A stretch of DNA of 13,903 nucleotides from Desulfurococcales archaeon (lineage in GTDB: Archaea > Thermoproteota > Thermoprotei_A > Sulfolobales > Desulfurococcaceae). Both the position numbers and the translations under genes were made by a program. Below are positions 1 to 7,487 of the stretch, in pieces. The notes below the pieces were generated by a model, which was given only the letters and a program-made list of their open reading frames with translations, was not told where the DNA came from and did no database searches. Within the stretch, counting starts at the first letter, position 1. The number at the start of each line of letters is the position of its first letter. The stretch covers positions 1-13,903 of the forward strand of contig WAON01000108.1 in assembly GCA_015521265.1 (NCBI GenBank), written 5' to 3'.

Positions 1-223
1 CTCTAAATAGTTTGGAGAGCAGTAAGATGTCCCCATCGTTATTACCTAGCACACCAATAACAGGGATCCCACCTAGTTTCTCCCGCATCCTCCTAACGGT
101 GAAGGGCGATATAATGTCTCCTAGGTGAATAATGGTTTCAACTTTTTCCTTCTTCAACTCATCGAGAACAGCGTCCAGTTTATAGATGTTGTCATGACTG
201 TCACTAATAACTCCTACAAGCAT
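1..223 (-). CDS. YfcE/MJ0936-type metallophosphoesterase, 3' part outside window
   Basis: This is the first 74 codons of a calcineurin-like phosphoesterase; the rest lies beyond the left edge. The translation begins MLVGVISDSHDN and shows the family's first three metal-binding blocks in order: D-x-H in SDSHD (residues 8-12), GD in HLGDIIS (about residue 39), and GNND (about 62-65). Members are small soluble proteins of roughly 160-180 residues that hydrolyse phosphodiesters or phosphomonoesters with two divalent metals; the physiological substrate of most archaeal members is unknown. The ATG at 223-221 is preceded on the minus strand by GGTGGG, the usual ribosome-binding site in this window. 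It lies 74 bp downstream of the Hsp20 gene on the same strand, with a possible TATA element between them, so it may be transcribed alone. All ligands visible so far are intact, in contrast to the degenerate relative at 13184-13789. Confidence 0.9.
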   Translation of the reverse strand, partial: MLVGVISDSHDNIYKLDAVLDELKKEKVETIIHLGDIISPFTVRRMREKLGGIPVIGVLGNNDGDILLLSKLFR

Positions 224-286
224 GATCCCACCAATACCTTATTCATCATCCCAAGCAGGCCCGGATTGTTTAGGGGAAGAGTTGGT

Positions 287-296
287 GTTTAAAAAT
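287..296 (-). promoter_or_regulatory. Possible TATA element for the metallophosphoesterase, or Hsp20 T-rich end
   Basis: On the minus strand the 74-bp gap between the Hsp20 stop and the phosphoesterase start contains ATTTTTAAAC. It sits about 65-70 bp before the ATG at 223, which would give a leader of about 40 nt if used as a TATA box. The same T-run directly follows the Hsp20 stop codon and could instead help to end that transcript. Sequence alone does not decide. Confidence 0.3.
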
Positions 297-297
297 G

Positions 298-867
298 TTA
301 TTCAACCTTTATCTCATAGCCTTCGGGCTCTTTCTTCTTAGACTTTTTTAGCTTAACCTCCAGTACGCCGTTCCTATAACTAGCTTTTGCACTAGCCGGG
401 TCAACTTCTGATGGTAGCTGTATCTCCTTATAGTACTTCCTGTTTTCATCGCTTGCCCTAATTATAAGCCTCTTCCTATCATCTGATACTTTTATCTTAA
501 TATTCTCCTTCTCAACACCCGGTATCTCAGCGATCACCGTTATCTCATCGTCATCCTCGAAGACATCTACCAGCGGCTCCCGCTCCTCACTAATCATCGG
601 CTTACCGCCCACACTCCTAACATTACCGAATCTCTCGATAACCGGTCTCCCATCAGGCCCAATTGTAATCCGGACACCATAGACGTAGGGCCCCATAACC
701 TTAGGCCCTTCACCCTTCTCCTCAGCTGGGAATAGTGGTGTAAAGGATAGCTCCCTCGTTAACCTGTCGAATTCTTCCTCCATCTCCCTAAATATCTCGT
801 CGAAGACGTCCCAGATACTCCACCTCCTCCTACGCCAGTAATCCCTATCCCGATCCCTGCTAGTCAT
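298..867 (-). CDS. Hsp20/alpha-crystallin small heat shock protein
   Basis: A 189-residue ATP-independent chaperone that should bind unfolding proteins as a large cytoplasmic oligomer. Residues 1-50 form the variable N-terminal arm, here with an Arg/Asp-rich start (RDRDRDYWRRRRW) followed by a Phe-containing amphipathic stretch. Residues 60-85 carry the segment typical of archaeal members (YGVRITIGPDGRPVIERFGN). The alpha-crystallin domain spans about 97-176 and ends with the signature NGVLEV (166-171). The C-terminal I-x-V oligomerisation motif (IKV, 186-188) is near the end. I chose ATG 867 rather than the longer in-frame ATG at 939: GAGGTGG lies six bases before it, and the extra 24 residues would run through the divergent promoter region. 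It diverges from the riboflavin reductase gene. Heat induction is likely from the family; no specific operator was recognised. Confidence 0.93.
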   Translation of the reverse strand: MTSRDRDRDYWRRRRWSIWDVFDEIFREMEEEFDRLTRELSFTPLFPAEEKGEGPKVMGPYVYGVRITIGPDGRPVIERFGNVRSVGGKPMISEEREPLVDVFEDDDEITVIAEIPGVEKENIKIKVSDDRKRLIIRASDENRKYYKEIQLPSEVDPASAKASYRNGVLEVKLKKSKKKEPEGYEIKVE

Positions 868-902
868 CAAATACCACCTCTTACCGGTTTCCTCTTCTCG
901 TT

Positions 903-914
903 GATTATATGTTT
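903..914. promoter_or_regulatory. AT-rich core of the divergent Hsp20 / riboflavin-reductase promoter region
   Basis: The 99-bp gap between the two divergent starts holds GATTATATGTTT on the plus strand, read as AAACATATAATC on the minus strand. On the minus strand it would place the Hsp20 transcript start near 882, just before its GAGGTGG ribosome-binding site. On the plus strand it, or the ATTAATA at about 924-930, could serve the reductase gene. Shared use of one element is an inference from spacing. Confidence 0.4.
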
Positions 915-954
915 GGATAGCCCTATTAATACTAACCATGCATTAATCCTCAAA

Positions 955-958
955 GGTG
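955..958 (+). promoter_or_regulatory. Ribosome-binding site selecting TTG 967
   Basis: GGTG lies eight bases before TTG 967. The upstream in-frame TTG at 901 has no such site and would add residues not expected in the family. The same GGTG-to-TTG-AAG arrangement recurs at the next two genes. Confidence 0.55.
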
Positions 959-966
959 TTGAGGGG

Positions 967-1623
967 TTGAAGCCTGAAATAATAACTTTTACGACGATCA
1001 GTTTAGACGGCGGGATTTCTAGGCCGGGGGAGAAGACTAGACTTAGCAGTAGTAGGGATTTCGAGAGGCAGCACTTGCTTAGGAGTATGGTTGATGCAGT
1101 TATGGTTGGTGCAAACACTGTATTAATAGATGATCCACTGTTAACAGTGAGGCTACCGGGGTATAGTGGGAGGCAGCCCTGGAGGATAGTCATCGATTCA
1201 AGGCTTAGAACGAGCCCAGAGGCTAGAGTATACGATACAAGCAAGGCTCCAACAATACTGGTAACCAGCAATGAGAATAAGGGCAAAGTATCGGGTTATG
1301 AGGCTAGGGGGGTTAGAGTAGTATTCGTAAATAAACAGGGGGAGTGGTTAGACCTAGATGAAGCAGTTAGGAAGCTCATGGATGAATACGGTATTAGAAA
1401 GATACTAGTAGAGGGTGGCGGAGTCCTTATAGGAACACTGCTCATGCAGGGCTTAATCGATGAATTAATCGTAACAATTTCACCAGTACTCCTAGGGAAG
1501 AATAAAACACCATACATAAGAGTCGAACTGGACAAGCCCATAAAACTACTACTCGAGAAAGCCGAGATTGATAGAGTAACGGGGGAAATAACCCTACACT
1601 ACCGCCCAGTATACACAGCATAA
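967..1623 (+). CDS. 2,5-diamino-6-(ribosylamino)pyrimidinone 5'-phosphate reductase (RibD_C family)
   Basis: A cytoplasmic NAD(P)H-dependent reductase of riboflavin/FAD (and archaeal F420 precursor) synthesis. In archaea it reduces the ribosyl side chain of the diaminopyrimidinone phosphate before deamination (the MJ0671/ArfC reaction). The 218-residue product is a stand-alone RibD C-terminal, dihydrofolate-reductase-like domain with no deaminase domain, and its size is close to known archaeal members. Visible landmarks are TISLDGG (residues 10-16), the long cofactor-site block MVGANTVLIDDPLLTVR (46-62), the VEGGG glycine loop (148-152) and SPVLLG (172-177). TTG 967 gives the family-like N-terminus MKPEIITFTTISLDG and has GGTG eight bases upstream; an ORF start at TTG 901 would overlap the divergent promoter. 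The next gene starts 91 bp downstream and probably has its own promoter. The family call is firm; the exact substrate rests on archaeal orthologues. Confidence 0.9.
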   Translation: MKPEIITFTTISLDGGISRPGEKTRLSSSRDFERQHLLRSMVDAVMVGANTVLIDDPLLTVRLPGYSGRQPWRIVIDSRLRTSPEARVYDTSKAPTILVTSNENKGKVSGYEARGVRVVFVNKQGEWLDLDEAVRKLMDEYGIRKILVEGGGVLIGTLLMQGLIDELIVTISPVLLGKNKTPYIRVELDKPIKLLLEKAEIDRVTGEITLHYRPVYTA

Positions 1624-1650
1624 AAACCCCCCAAGGTAACCCTAATTAAG

Positions 1651-1662
1651 AAAGCTTTATCA
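1651..1662 (+). promoter_or_regulatory. Possible BRE/TATA promoter for the YjbQ-NAPRT pair
   Basis: In the 91-bp gap after the reductase gene, a purine-rich GAAAG is followed directly by CTTTATCA. That resembles an archaeal BRE plus TATA box and would put the transcript start near 1685-1690, leaving a leader of about 25-30 nt before TTG 1715. It is a pattern match only. Confidence 0.35.
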
Positions 1663-1700
1663 TAAAGAACCAAGAGAGGAGCAACTATAATATTCTAAAT

Positions 1701-1706
1701 GGTGAG
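1701..1706 (+). promoter_or_regulatory. Ribosome-binding site selecting TTG 1715
   Basis: GGTGAG sits eight bases before TTG 1715 but only two before the in-frame GTG at 1709, so TTG 1715 has the better spacing. Confidence 0.5.
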
Positions 1707-1714
1707 TTGTGGGA

Positions 1715-2131
1715 TTGAAGGTCTACACCGAAACAATCACGTTCTCAACGAGTAAGAGGTTCGAACTAGTAGACATTACTTATAGGGTTGAGGAAATAGT
1801 TGAGAAAAGCGGTGTTAGAAACGGGATAGCACTAGTATTCGCGCCGCATGCAACAGCGGCTATAATAGCGAACGAGCATGAATCGGGGCTTATAGAAGAC
1901 ATATTAACGAAGATAAAAGAATTAACAGAGCCTGGAAGTTCTAAGTGGAAACACAACATGATCGATGACAACGCTCATGCGCACATAGGATCAGCACTAA
2001 TCGGTGCAGACAGGGCGTTCCCAGTAATAAACGGGCACCTAGTAAGGGGTACTTGGCAGAATATTTTCCTCGTAGAAATGGATGGGCCTCGTAGTAGGCG
2101 TAGAGTCGTAGTAGTTGTACTGGGTGAGTAA
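1715..2131 (+). CDS. YjbQ/UPF0047 family protein
   Basis: A 138-residue member of the compact, widely conserved YjbQ family, usually annotated as 'secondary thiamine-phosphate synthase enzyme'. That name rests on weak activity of the E. coli protein; the true function in archaea is not settled. The conserved histidine-rich pocket is complete: PHATAAI (residues 44-50), NEHE (53-56), and HNMIDDNAHAHIGSALIG (80-97), followed by GTWQ (112-115) and EMDGPRSRR (121-129). Length matches the family. A slightly longer start (GTG 1709) is possible, but GGTGAG favours TTG 1715, giving MKVYTETITF. The stop codon lies four bases before the likely start of nicotinate phosphoribosyltransferase, whose ribosome-binding site is inside this gene's last codons, so the two are almost certainly co-transcribed and translationally linked. 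This links the protein by context to cofactor metabolism. Confidence 0.88.
   Translation: MKVYTETITFSTSKRFELVDITYRVEEIVEKSGVRNGIALVFAPHATAAIIANEHESGLIEDILTKIKELTEPGSSKWKHNMIDDNAHAHIGSALIGADRAFPVINGHLVRGTWQNIFLVEMDGPRSRRRVVVVVLGE
2122..2128 (+). promoter_or_regulatory. Ribosome-binding site selecting TTG 2136
   Basis: GGGTGAG overlaps the last codons of the YjbQ gene and lies seven bases before TTG 2136. The upstream candidates TTG 2115 and GTG 2124 lack an upstream site of this kind, and GTG 2124 is itself inside the Shine-Dalgarno. Confidence 0.6.
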
Positions 2132-2135
2132 AGAA

Positions 2136-3311
2136 TTGAAGAAATACTATATCGCGGATGAGGAAGAAATAACGAGTGGGAAAGTAACCGACATCTACTT
2201 CGTTAGAACCAGGAAGATCCTTGAAGCTAAGGGGGTTAATAAAAGGGTTAGGATGGAGTTCCACGTAATGAACCTCCCCAGGGGGTATGAGTGGGCAGTA
2301 TTTGCCGGGCTTGAGGAAGTAGTGAACCTATTAAAGGATAAGCCCATAACACTATACTCGCTACCAGAAGGCACACTGTTCAAGCCCGGAGAGCCATTAA
2401 TGATACTCGAGGGGAACTACAGGGATCTAGCAGTATACGAGACACCCATCCTAGGAATACTAAGGCACTACACGAGCATAGCTACAAAGGCTGCAAGGAT
2501 CAAGAAGCTTGCAGGGAATAAAACAGTACTGTTCTTCGGTCTCAGAGCCCTACACCCCGCAATAGCTCCAATGGCTGATCGGGCAGCATATATTGGGGGA
2601 GTAGACGCTGTATCGGGAGCGATAAGCGAGAAATACCTAGGTCTGAAACCAGTTGGAACAATGCCCCATGCACTAATAATAGTATTCGGAGACCAGGTAA
2701 AAGCATGGAAAGCATTCGATGAAGTAGTAGAGCCGAGTGTTCCAAGGATAATGCTCGTAGACACGTTCTACGATGAAAGAATAGAAGCATTAATGGCTGC
2801 TGAAGCACTAGGCGGGAAACTATACGGTGTAAGACTAGACACACCAAGCAGCAGAAGGGGTAATATGAAAGCTATAGTAGAAGAAGTAAGATGGACACTA
2901 GACATACACGGGTATAAAAACGTAAAAATAATAGTAAGCGGCGGAATCGGCGAGAAAGAAATAGTAGAACTCAGAGACATCGTAGACGCCTTCGGAGTAG
3001 GAACAACAATATCCTTCCCAAAAAGCATCGATATAAGTGCGGACATAGTAGAAGTACTCGAGGATAACGAGTGGAAACCCATAGCTAAGAGGGGCAAGCT
3101 ACCTGGTGCAAAACAATTACTAAGGAAGAGGCCGGGCTTGAACGATAAAATCTGCCTACTAAACACCTGCGTTCCCGAAGAAGGGTACAACCCGCTTATA
3201 CTAAAGATACTCGACAACGGTAAACCCACAACTAGCCCACCAGGTCTAGAAGAAGTACATAATTATGTGCTGGAGCAATTAAACGAATTACCGGAGCCGG
3301 AGCCTATATAG
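2136..3311 (+). CDS. Nicotinate phosphoribosyltransferase (archaeal type)
   Basis: This 391-residue cytoplasmic enzyme should join nicotinate and PRPP to make nicotinate mononucleotide, the entry step of NAD salvage (Preiss-Handler route), with ATP hydrolysis in the family. Landmarks in order: N-terminal MKKYYIADEEEITSGKVTDIYFVRT in the usual archaeal style, FGLRALHPAIAPMADRAA (134-151), GTMPHAL (174-180), VDTFYDE (208-214), GVRLDTP (231-237) and the phosphate-binding SGGI and GVGT loops (268-271, 287-290). The C-terminus contains a single close Cys pair (C340, C345). The related Thermoplasma enzyme has a zinc-knuckle-like domain with four cysteines, so a full four-Cys zinc site is not visible here. 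TTG 2136 is preferred over TTG 2115 because of the GGGTGAG site and the family-like N-terminus. It is the second gene of a tight pair with the YjbQ gene (four-base gap). No clear hairpin terminator follows; CCTTTTGTTT near 3392 may be the T-rich end signal. Confidence 0.92.
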   Translation: MKKYYIADEEEITSGKVTDIYFVRTRKILEAKGVNKRVRMEFHVMNLPRGYEWAVFAGLEEVVNLLKDKPITLYSLPEGTLFKPGEPLMILEGNYRDLAVYETPILGILRHYTSIATKAARIKKLAGNKTVLFFGLRALHPAIAPMADRAAYIGGVDAVSGAISEKYLGLKPVGTMPHALIIVFGDQVKAWKAFDEVVEPSVPRIMLVDTFYDERIEALMAAEALGGKLYGVRLDTPSSRRGNMKAIVEEVRWTLDIHGYKNVKIIVSGGIGEKEIVELRDIVDAFGVGTTISFPKSIDISADIVEVLEDNEWKPIAKRGKLPGAKQLLRKRPGLNDKICLLNTCVPEEGYNPLILKILDNGKPTTSPPGLEEVHNYVLEQLNELPEPEPI

Positions 3312-3464
3312 GCGGTATCTACACGTATATCCTTGTAATCATAACTACTTTATTGATAGATAAGTCTCGTTTATTGTAATATATTCTGAAACCTTTTGTT
3401 TGAATGAATTACGCTTTCAACTATATATTTTCCAGTATTTCTCAATAATTATAACACCGTTTTA
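3312..3464 (+). other. Intergenic region before the surface-protein promoter
   Basis: An AT-rich 5'-flank with no open frame of note, no hairpin, and no recognisable RNA gene. Its only visible element is a T-rich run around 3392-3400 that could end the nicotinate phosphoribosyltransferase transcript. The length of the whole gap (220 bp to the next start) is large for this window and fits a regulated or strong promoter downstream. Confidence 0.4.
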
Positions 3465-3477
3465 GGAAAATATATAT
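3465..3477 (+). promoter_or_regulatory. BRE/TATA promoter of the large surface protein gene
   Basis: GGAAA (BRE-like) runs straight into ATATATAT, the most canonical archaeal promoter pattern in the window. It predicts transcription start near 3500-3504 and a leader of about 30 nt ending in the GGTGAG ribosome-binding site at 3522-3527. A second AT-rich element at about 3495-3503 (ATTATAAAG) is a weaker alternative. A strong promoter would fit an abundant envelope protein. Confidence 0.55.
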
Positions 3478-3531
3478 CTAGATCCCACTATACATATTAT
3501 AAAGTGTAAATATATGTACCGGGTGAGTACG

Positions 3532-6500
3532 ATGCAGAAGCTCACCCCACTTATATTACTACTCGTAATCGCCCTATCCCTAATTACACCCATACCACCA
3601 GCAATAGCAGGAAATACAGGAGGAAACCTTACGCCGAAACAAGTAACGAACGACCTAAACCTCACTAAGGCGGGAGGCTGGTATAGAGAGTTTCCATTCA
3701 ACCCGCAATACATCGATGAATGGGGATTCGACGCTATCTATAGGTATCCAGTATCACAGTTCATGGGCGGATACTTCACATGGGACTCAGCAATAACAGA
3801 CCCCTACGGTATCGGAGATAACACCTGGTACGCCTCCGACGGCTTCCTAACAATATACAGCTACGGCTACAACGCTTATACTAGTCTAGTAGAAGTATTC
3901 TTCGACAACTATAGCATCGCACCAGCACCCTACGACTTCACCTTCGACGTAGTAACAGATGTTGCAACAGCACCCTACAATGAAACATACGATGCAGTCT
4001 ACTGGGTAGCAATGGGATATGATTATGGAGCAGAACTAGTAACTGGTGGAATACCAGTATTCTACAGTGGACTCTATGGTGCATTAACTGATGGAGACTT
4101 CCTAGTAGGAAATGTTGGCCCCGGATACTTCGACTTCGACCTACCAACTGCTAGGGCATTATTCGGAGGAAATACTAATGTAACCGGTATAGCGCTTACA
4201 ACCCTAACAATTGCTAACGGACTAATATATACCGGTGGATTCTACGTATACAATGACACAGCGAACAACGCTACAGATATGCCGCCCATAATCGTAGTAT
4301 TCAACGCTACAGACCTATCACTGGTATCCGCAAATATTTATCCATCATCTATGTGGATTAACTCGACATTCCTACCCTCAAGAATGATCTACTACAACGG
4401 CTCAATATACATGATCGGGTACCGCGAAGAATACTATGCTGGATACGGTAAACTACTAGACTACATACTAGTATACCAGATAAATGCTACACCATCAAAC
4501 CTCACCATCGAGCACCTTTACGCAATACCCGCCTTTACAGGAGGATACATCGGTAGCCTGCCGAAATTTATACCGTTCCTAAATGAGTACCCGATAAGCT
4601 TCTTCCAGAAGCTAGACGCAGTACTAGACAATGAGACCGGCATACTATACATTGCAGCAACAGGCTTCGACAAGAACGGTGACGCATCAGCCTATATTGT
4701 AGCCTTCAACATAACAAGTGGAAGCATCGTGTGGAGGAACCTGATAGGAGCAGATAACTCAATAGACTTCGCCGGCGGAATAGATCTGATAACCGATTAC
4801 AAGGGCGGCAAGTACATCGTAGTAAACGGCGCGTTAAACTACACGGTAAGCGAGAACCTAACCGGGTACAACGTATTCTACGCACTACTAGATGCCGATA
4901 CCGGCAACCTAGAATACCTATACGTAGTAGGAGGTAAAGGAATAGACCTAGGATTCGACCTCGGACAAATAGTCTACTACAGCCCAGAAGGACCAGTAAT
5001 AAGACCCTACTACACAGCACTAACAACGAACAGCACAAACTTCTGGATAAGAGACGTAACAAGCCTATATAACAGCGGAGTACTAAACACTACAGGTATT
5101 GGAACAGTAAAGTTCAAGGCGGCACCGATCACTCCATCAACAACTATGAAGCTATCAGCAAAAGTTAAACCAGCAGGGCACAGCATGATGATCAAGAAGC
5201 TAGACGACGAGAAGAAACAAGTATCAATAACAAGCCACCAGCCAGGATACATGACTGGAGGACTACTACAACCAGCACTACCGCCAGCAACAACCCTAGT
5301 CGTAACCCACGAGCCGGAGAGAGCCATACTATGGAACGAGACAACAACCCATGTATTAATCAATATAACAGCACAACTACTGGACAACTGGACGGGCAAC
5401 CCAGTCAGCGGAGAAGAATTATGGCTATACGTCTCAGGGCCCAACATAACATATCATAGAAACGCTACAGCAGTAACCAACGATACAGGCTATGCAGTAT
5501 TCCAATACAACGCTACCCGGCCAGGAACCTACACCTTCGAAGTAATGTTCCCAGGAACAGCCTTCCACTTCAGAGCCTTCGAAATCTTCCAGATATTCCT
5601 ATCACCATACCGTACAATAGCAGAACTATACACTAACGCGACAAGCATCTACACCTTATTCGAGAAACCGGCAAAGCTATCTGGAATAGTATACATCAAG
5701 AATGGTACAAAACTGGTACCATTCAACCACACCACAGTAATAATAGATGTATACCTAACACCACTACTATCATACCTACTCTTCGGAGACTATGACCACA
5801 CAGGATGGCTATGGGATCAGGGCTTCTACATACCAGAAATGGTGCTGAGAACTAATGATACAGGCGGCTTCGAATTCGTATTAACGAACACCACGATCAT
5901 CGGGGGCGTAATGTACTCCTACCGTAGCGATATACTAGAGAACCAGCCATCATACCTGTTCAGAGCAGTTGTATTAGCAAACGAGACGGTAGTAACACCG
6001 GAGAACACTAGTAACACGGTACAAGTTTATGTCGAGCCTACTCCGACTAGGATCGAGATCGTTAGTGCGCCGACTAATGGTACAACGATAAGAGCTGGAA
6101 ACGTATTCAACGTAACGGTTAGATGGGTATGGAGCCATGATGGATTCGTAACAGTACATCCAATAGCAGGCCAGCCCGTAGCAATGATCTATGATGCTAA
6201 GGATGCAGGCATACGGACTCTATCAGTAGAGGTTACCGATGCAAACGGCTACGCAACCTTCACAGTATCACCCGACACGCTTGGAACACTATACTTAAAC
6301 TTCACCAACTACTACACCTACTACACGCTAGCCGGTACATTAACAGTGCTAGAATACACGGTAGCACCAGCAGGGATCAATGTAACCGTAACACTGCCGC
6401 CGAGCAACATACTAACAATCGACGACTACAAGGTGATAGTACACGTAGTAGACAATGAGACTGGCGAGCCGAAGCCTGATGTAGCAGTATGGGTATTCAT

Positions 6501-7407
6501 AAACGGTACAGCGACTCTATTAACAACAGACTTAACCGGTACAGCAGTATACACACACGACTTCCCGGCAGACTCGTGGATAAAGCCGGGACCACTAAAT
6601 ATAACCGTAGTAGTAAATGGTACAGTCTACGTTGGCGGCGCCCTGGTAAAGACCTACAATGTAACAATTGGTGAGAGGACGGAGGCAAGCATCAACGTAG
6701 CGAAGACCCCAACGTACATCTACGTAACAGCACCGACACTAGTAAACGCTACACAAGACTACCAGATAACACCATACCTAGTAGCCTACAACTCAACCGG
6801 GTACGGATTCTCCTTCACTGGTGCAACCCTCGGAGTAACAACAGATTATGGAGTATCCACAACAGCAACAACTGGTAACGCTGCAACAATACCAGGAACA
6901 CCAGACGCTGGAAACTACACGTTAACACTAAGCTGGGCAGGAAACACATACCTAGCACCAAACACTACATCGATAACAATACAGGCCAAGTGGTTGACTA
7001 GGCTGACAATACTATCAATAACAGCAGAAGGAATCAACAACTCATACGCAAAAGTAACAATGCAGGCCAAGGTTGAAAGATACTACTTCAACGAGACAAC
7101 CTGGAAGCCGATGCCCGGAGTAACCGTTAAGTTCTACTACGTTGGAAGCATCGGCGTATTCGCAACCAACACAACCGACGCGAACGGAGTAGCGACTGGT
7201 ACCGGAGTAGTACCACGCCACAACATACAAGCCTTCGGAGCATCAGCATCAAGCCCGGCAATACAGCCGTCAAGCTCTGAGAAATCGATTAAGACATTAC
7301 CAGGCGATGTAATACTAGCAGTCCTACCAGCACCAGAACCGCCGATCCTACCAATAATACTACTAGCAGCAATATTACTATTCATCATCGTAAAGAAGAG
7401 GAAGTAA
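3532..7407 (+). CDS. Large secreted, membrane-anchored surface glycoprotein (S-layer-like; propeller plus Ig-like modules)
   Basis: A 1291-residue exported protein, probably part of the cell envelope. A Sec signal peptide covers about residues 1-26 (cleavage near AIA-GN). Residues 40-530 are Tyr/Gly-rich and contain at least four related blade-like units (about 228-265, 288-330, 369-405, 426-468) with the pattern 'GxIYxxG...xxYIVxFNxTxGxxxW', resembling SBBP-type beta-propellers. From about 583 to 1256 come roughly six Ig-like modules, several carrying the Big_1-style 'TNDTGYAVF' / 'TDANGYATF' strand. A hydrophobic segment (about 1271-1286) followed by KKRK anchors the C-terminus. There are about 45-50 N-x-S/T sequons and no cysteine. 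ATG 3532 is chosen over ATG 3514 because GGTGAG precedes it and the signal peptide then starts MQKLTP. Neighbours are a second anchored surface protein downstream and a membrane glycosyltransferase. It is not tetrabrachion-like, since no long coiled coil is seen. S-layer assignment is inference. Confidence 0.85.
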   Translation: MQKLTPLILLLVIALSLITPIPPAIAGNTGGNLTPKQVTNDLNLTKAGGWYREFPFNPQYIDEWGFDAIYRYPVSQFMGGYFTWDSAITDPYGIGDNTWYASDGFLTIYSYGYNAYTSLVEVFFDNYSIAPAPYDFTFDVVTDVATAPYNETYDAVYWVAMGYDYGAELVTGGIPVFYSGLYGALTDGDFLVGNVGPGYFDFDLPTARALFGGNTNVTGIALTTLTIANGLIYTGGFYVYNDTANNATDMPPIIVVFNATDLSLVSANIYPSSMWINSTFLPSRMIYYNGSIYMIGYREEYYAGYGKLLDYILVYQINATPSNLTIEHLYAIPAFTGGYIGSLPKFIPFLNEYPISFFQKLDAVLDNETGILYIAATGFDKNGDASAYIVAFNITSGSIVWRNLIGADNSIDFAGGIDLITDYKGGKYIVVNGALNYTVSENLTGYNVFYALLDADTGNLEYLYVVGGKGIDLGFDLGQIVYYSPEGPVIRPYYTALTTNSTNFWIRDVTSLYNSGVLNTTGIGTVKFKAAPITPSTTMKLSAKVKPAGHSMMIKKLDDEKKQVSITSHQPGYMTGGLLQPALPPATTLVVTHEPERAILWNETTTHVLINITAQLLDNWTGNPVSGEELWLYVSGPNITYHRNATAVTNDTGYAVFQYNATRPGTYTFEVMFPGTAFHFRAFEIFQIFLSPYRTIAELYTNATSIYTLFEKPAKLSGIVYIKNGTKLVPFNHTTVIIDVYLTPLLSYLLFGDYDHTGWLWDQGFYIPEMVLRTNDTGGFEFVLTNTTIIGGVMYSYRSDILENQPSYLFRAVVLANETVVTPENTSNTVQVYVEPTPTRIEIVSAPTNGTTIRAGNVFNVTVRWVWSHDGFVTVHPIAGQPVAMIYDAKDAGIRTLSVEVTDANGYATFTVSPDTLGTLYLNFTNYYTYYTLAGTLTVLEYTVAPAGINVTVTLPPSNILTIDDYKVIVHVVDNETGEPKPDVAVWVFINGTATLLTTDLTGTAVYTHDFPADSWIKPGPLNITVVVNGTVYVGGALVKTYNVTIGERTEASINVAKTPTYIYVTAPTLVNATQDYQITPYLVAYNSTGYGFSFTGATLGVTTDYGVSTTATTGNAATIPGTPDAGNYTLTLSWAGNTYLAPNTTSITIQAKWLTRLTILSITAEGINNSYAKVTMQAKVERYYFNETTWKPMPGVTVKFYYVGSIGVFATNTTDANGVATGTGVVPRHNIQAFGASASSPAIQPSSSEKSIKTLPGDVILAVLPAPEPPILPIILLAAILLFIIVKKRK

Positions 7408-7445
7408 AAGGGGAGGAAAAAGGTTAAGGTTATTAATACTCAAAT

Positions 7446-7456
7446 CTTTTTTATAA
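7446..7456 (+). promoter_or_regulatory. Overlapping T-run terminator and TATA box between the two surface genes
   Basis: CTTTTTTATAA lies 38 bp after the first surface gene's stop. The T6 run can end the upstream transcript, while TTTTATAA is a good TATA box placing a new start near 7477-7480, at the GGTG ribosome-binding site of the second gene. The second gene may therefore have its own promoter and a very short leader, or be partly read through from the first. Confidence 0.45.
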
Positions 7457-7487
7457 CCAATTACTTAAAATGGTACGGTGTAGTTCT

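Noticed and set aside
224..297. Possible C/D box RNA on the minus strand (ATGATGA box near 244-250)
   Set aside because: No CTGA D box at suitable distance, no C'/D' pair, and no flanking stem.
868..939. N-terminal extension of Hsp20 to an in-frame ATG at 939
   Set aside because: The extra 24 residues are not family-like, run through the divergent promoter region, and the internal ATG 867 has a strong GAGGTGG site at good spacing.
901..966. N-terminal extension of the riboflavin reductase to TTG 901
   Set aside because: No ribosome-binding site, overlap with the Hsp20 promoter region, and the family N-terminus begins at MKPEIITF (967).
3312..3531. Riboswitch or small RNA in the long leader region before the surface gene
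   Set aside because: No stable hairpins or conserved elements could be read by eye; the region is simply AT-rich with promoter-like motifs.
5010..5447. Long antisense open frame within the large surface gene
   Set aside because: Shadow of the Thr/Asn-rich plus-strand gene; composition is that of complementary codons.
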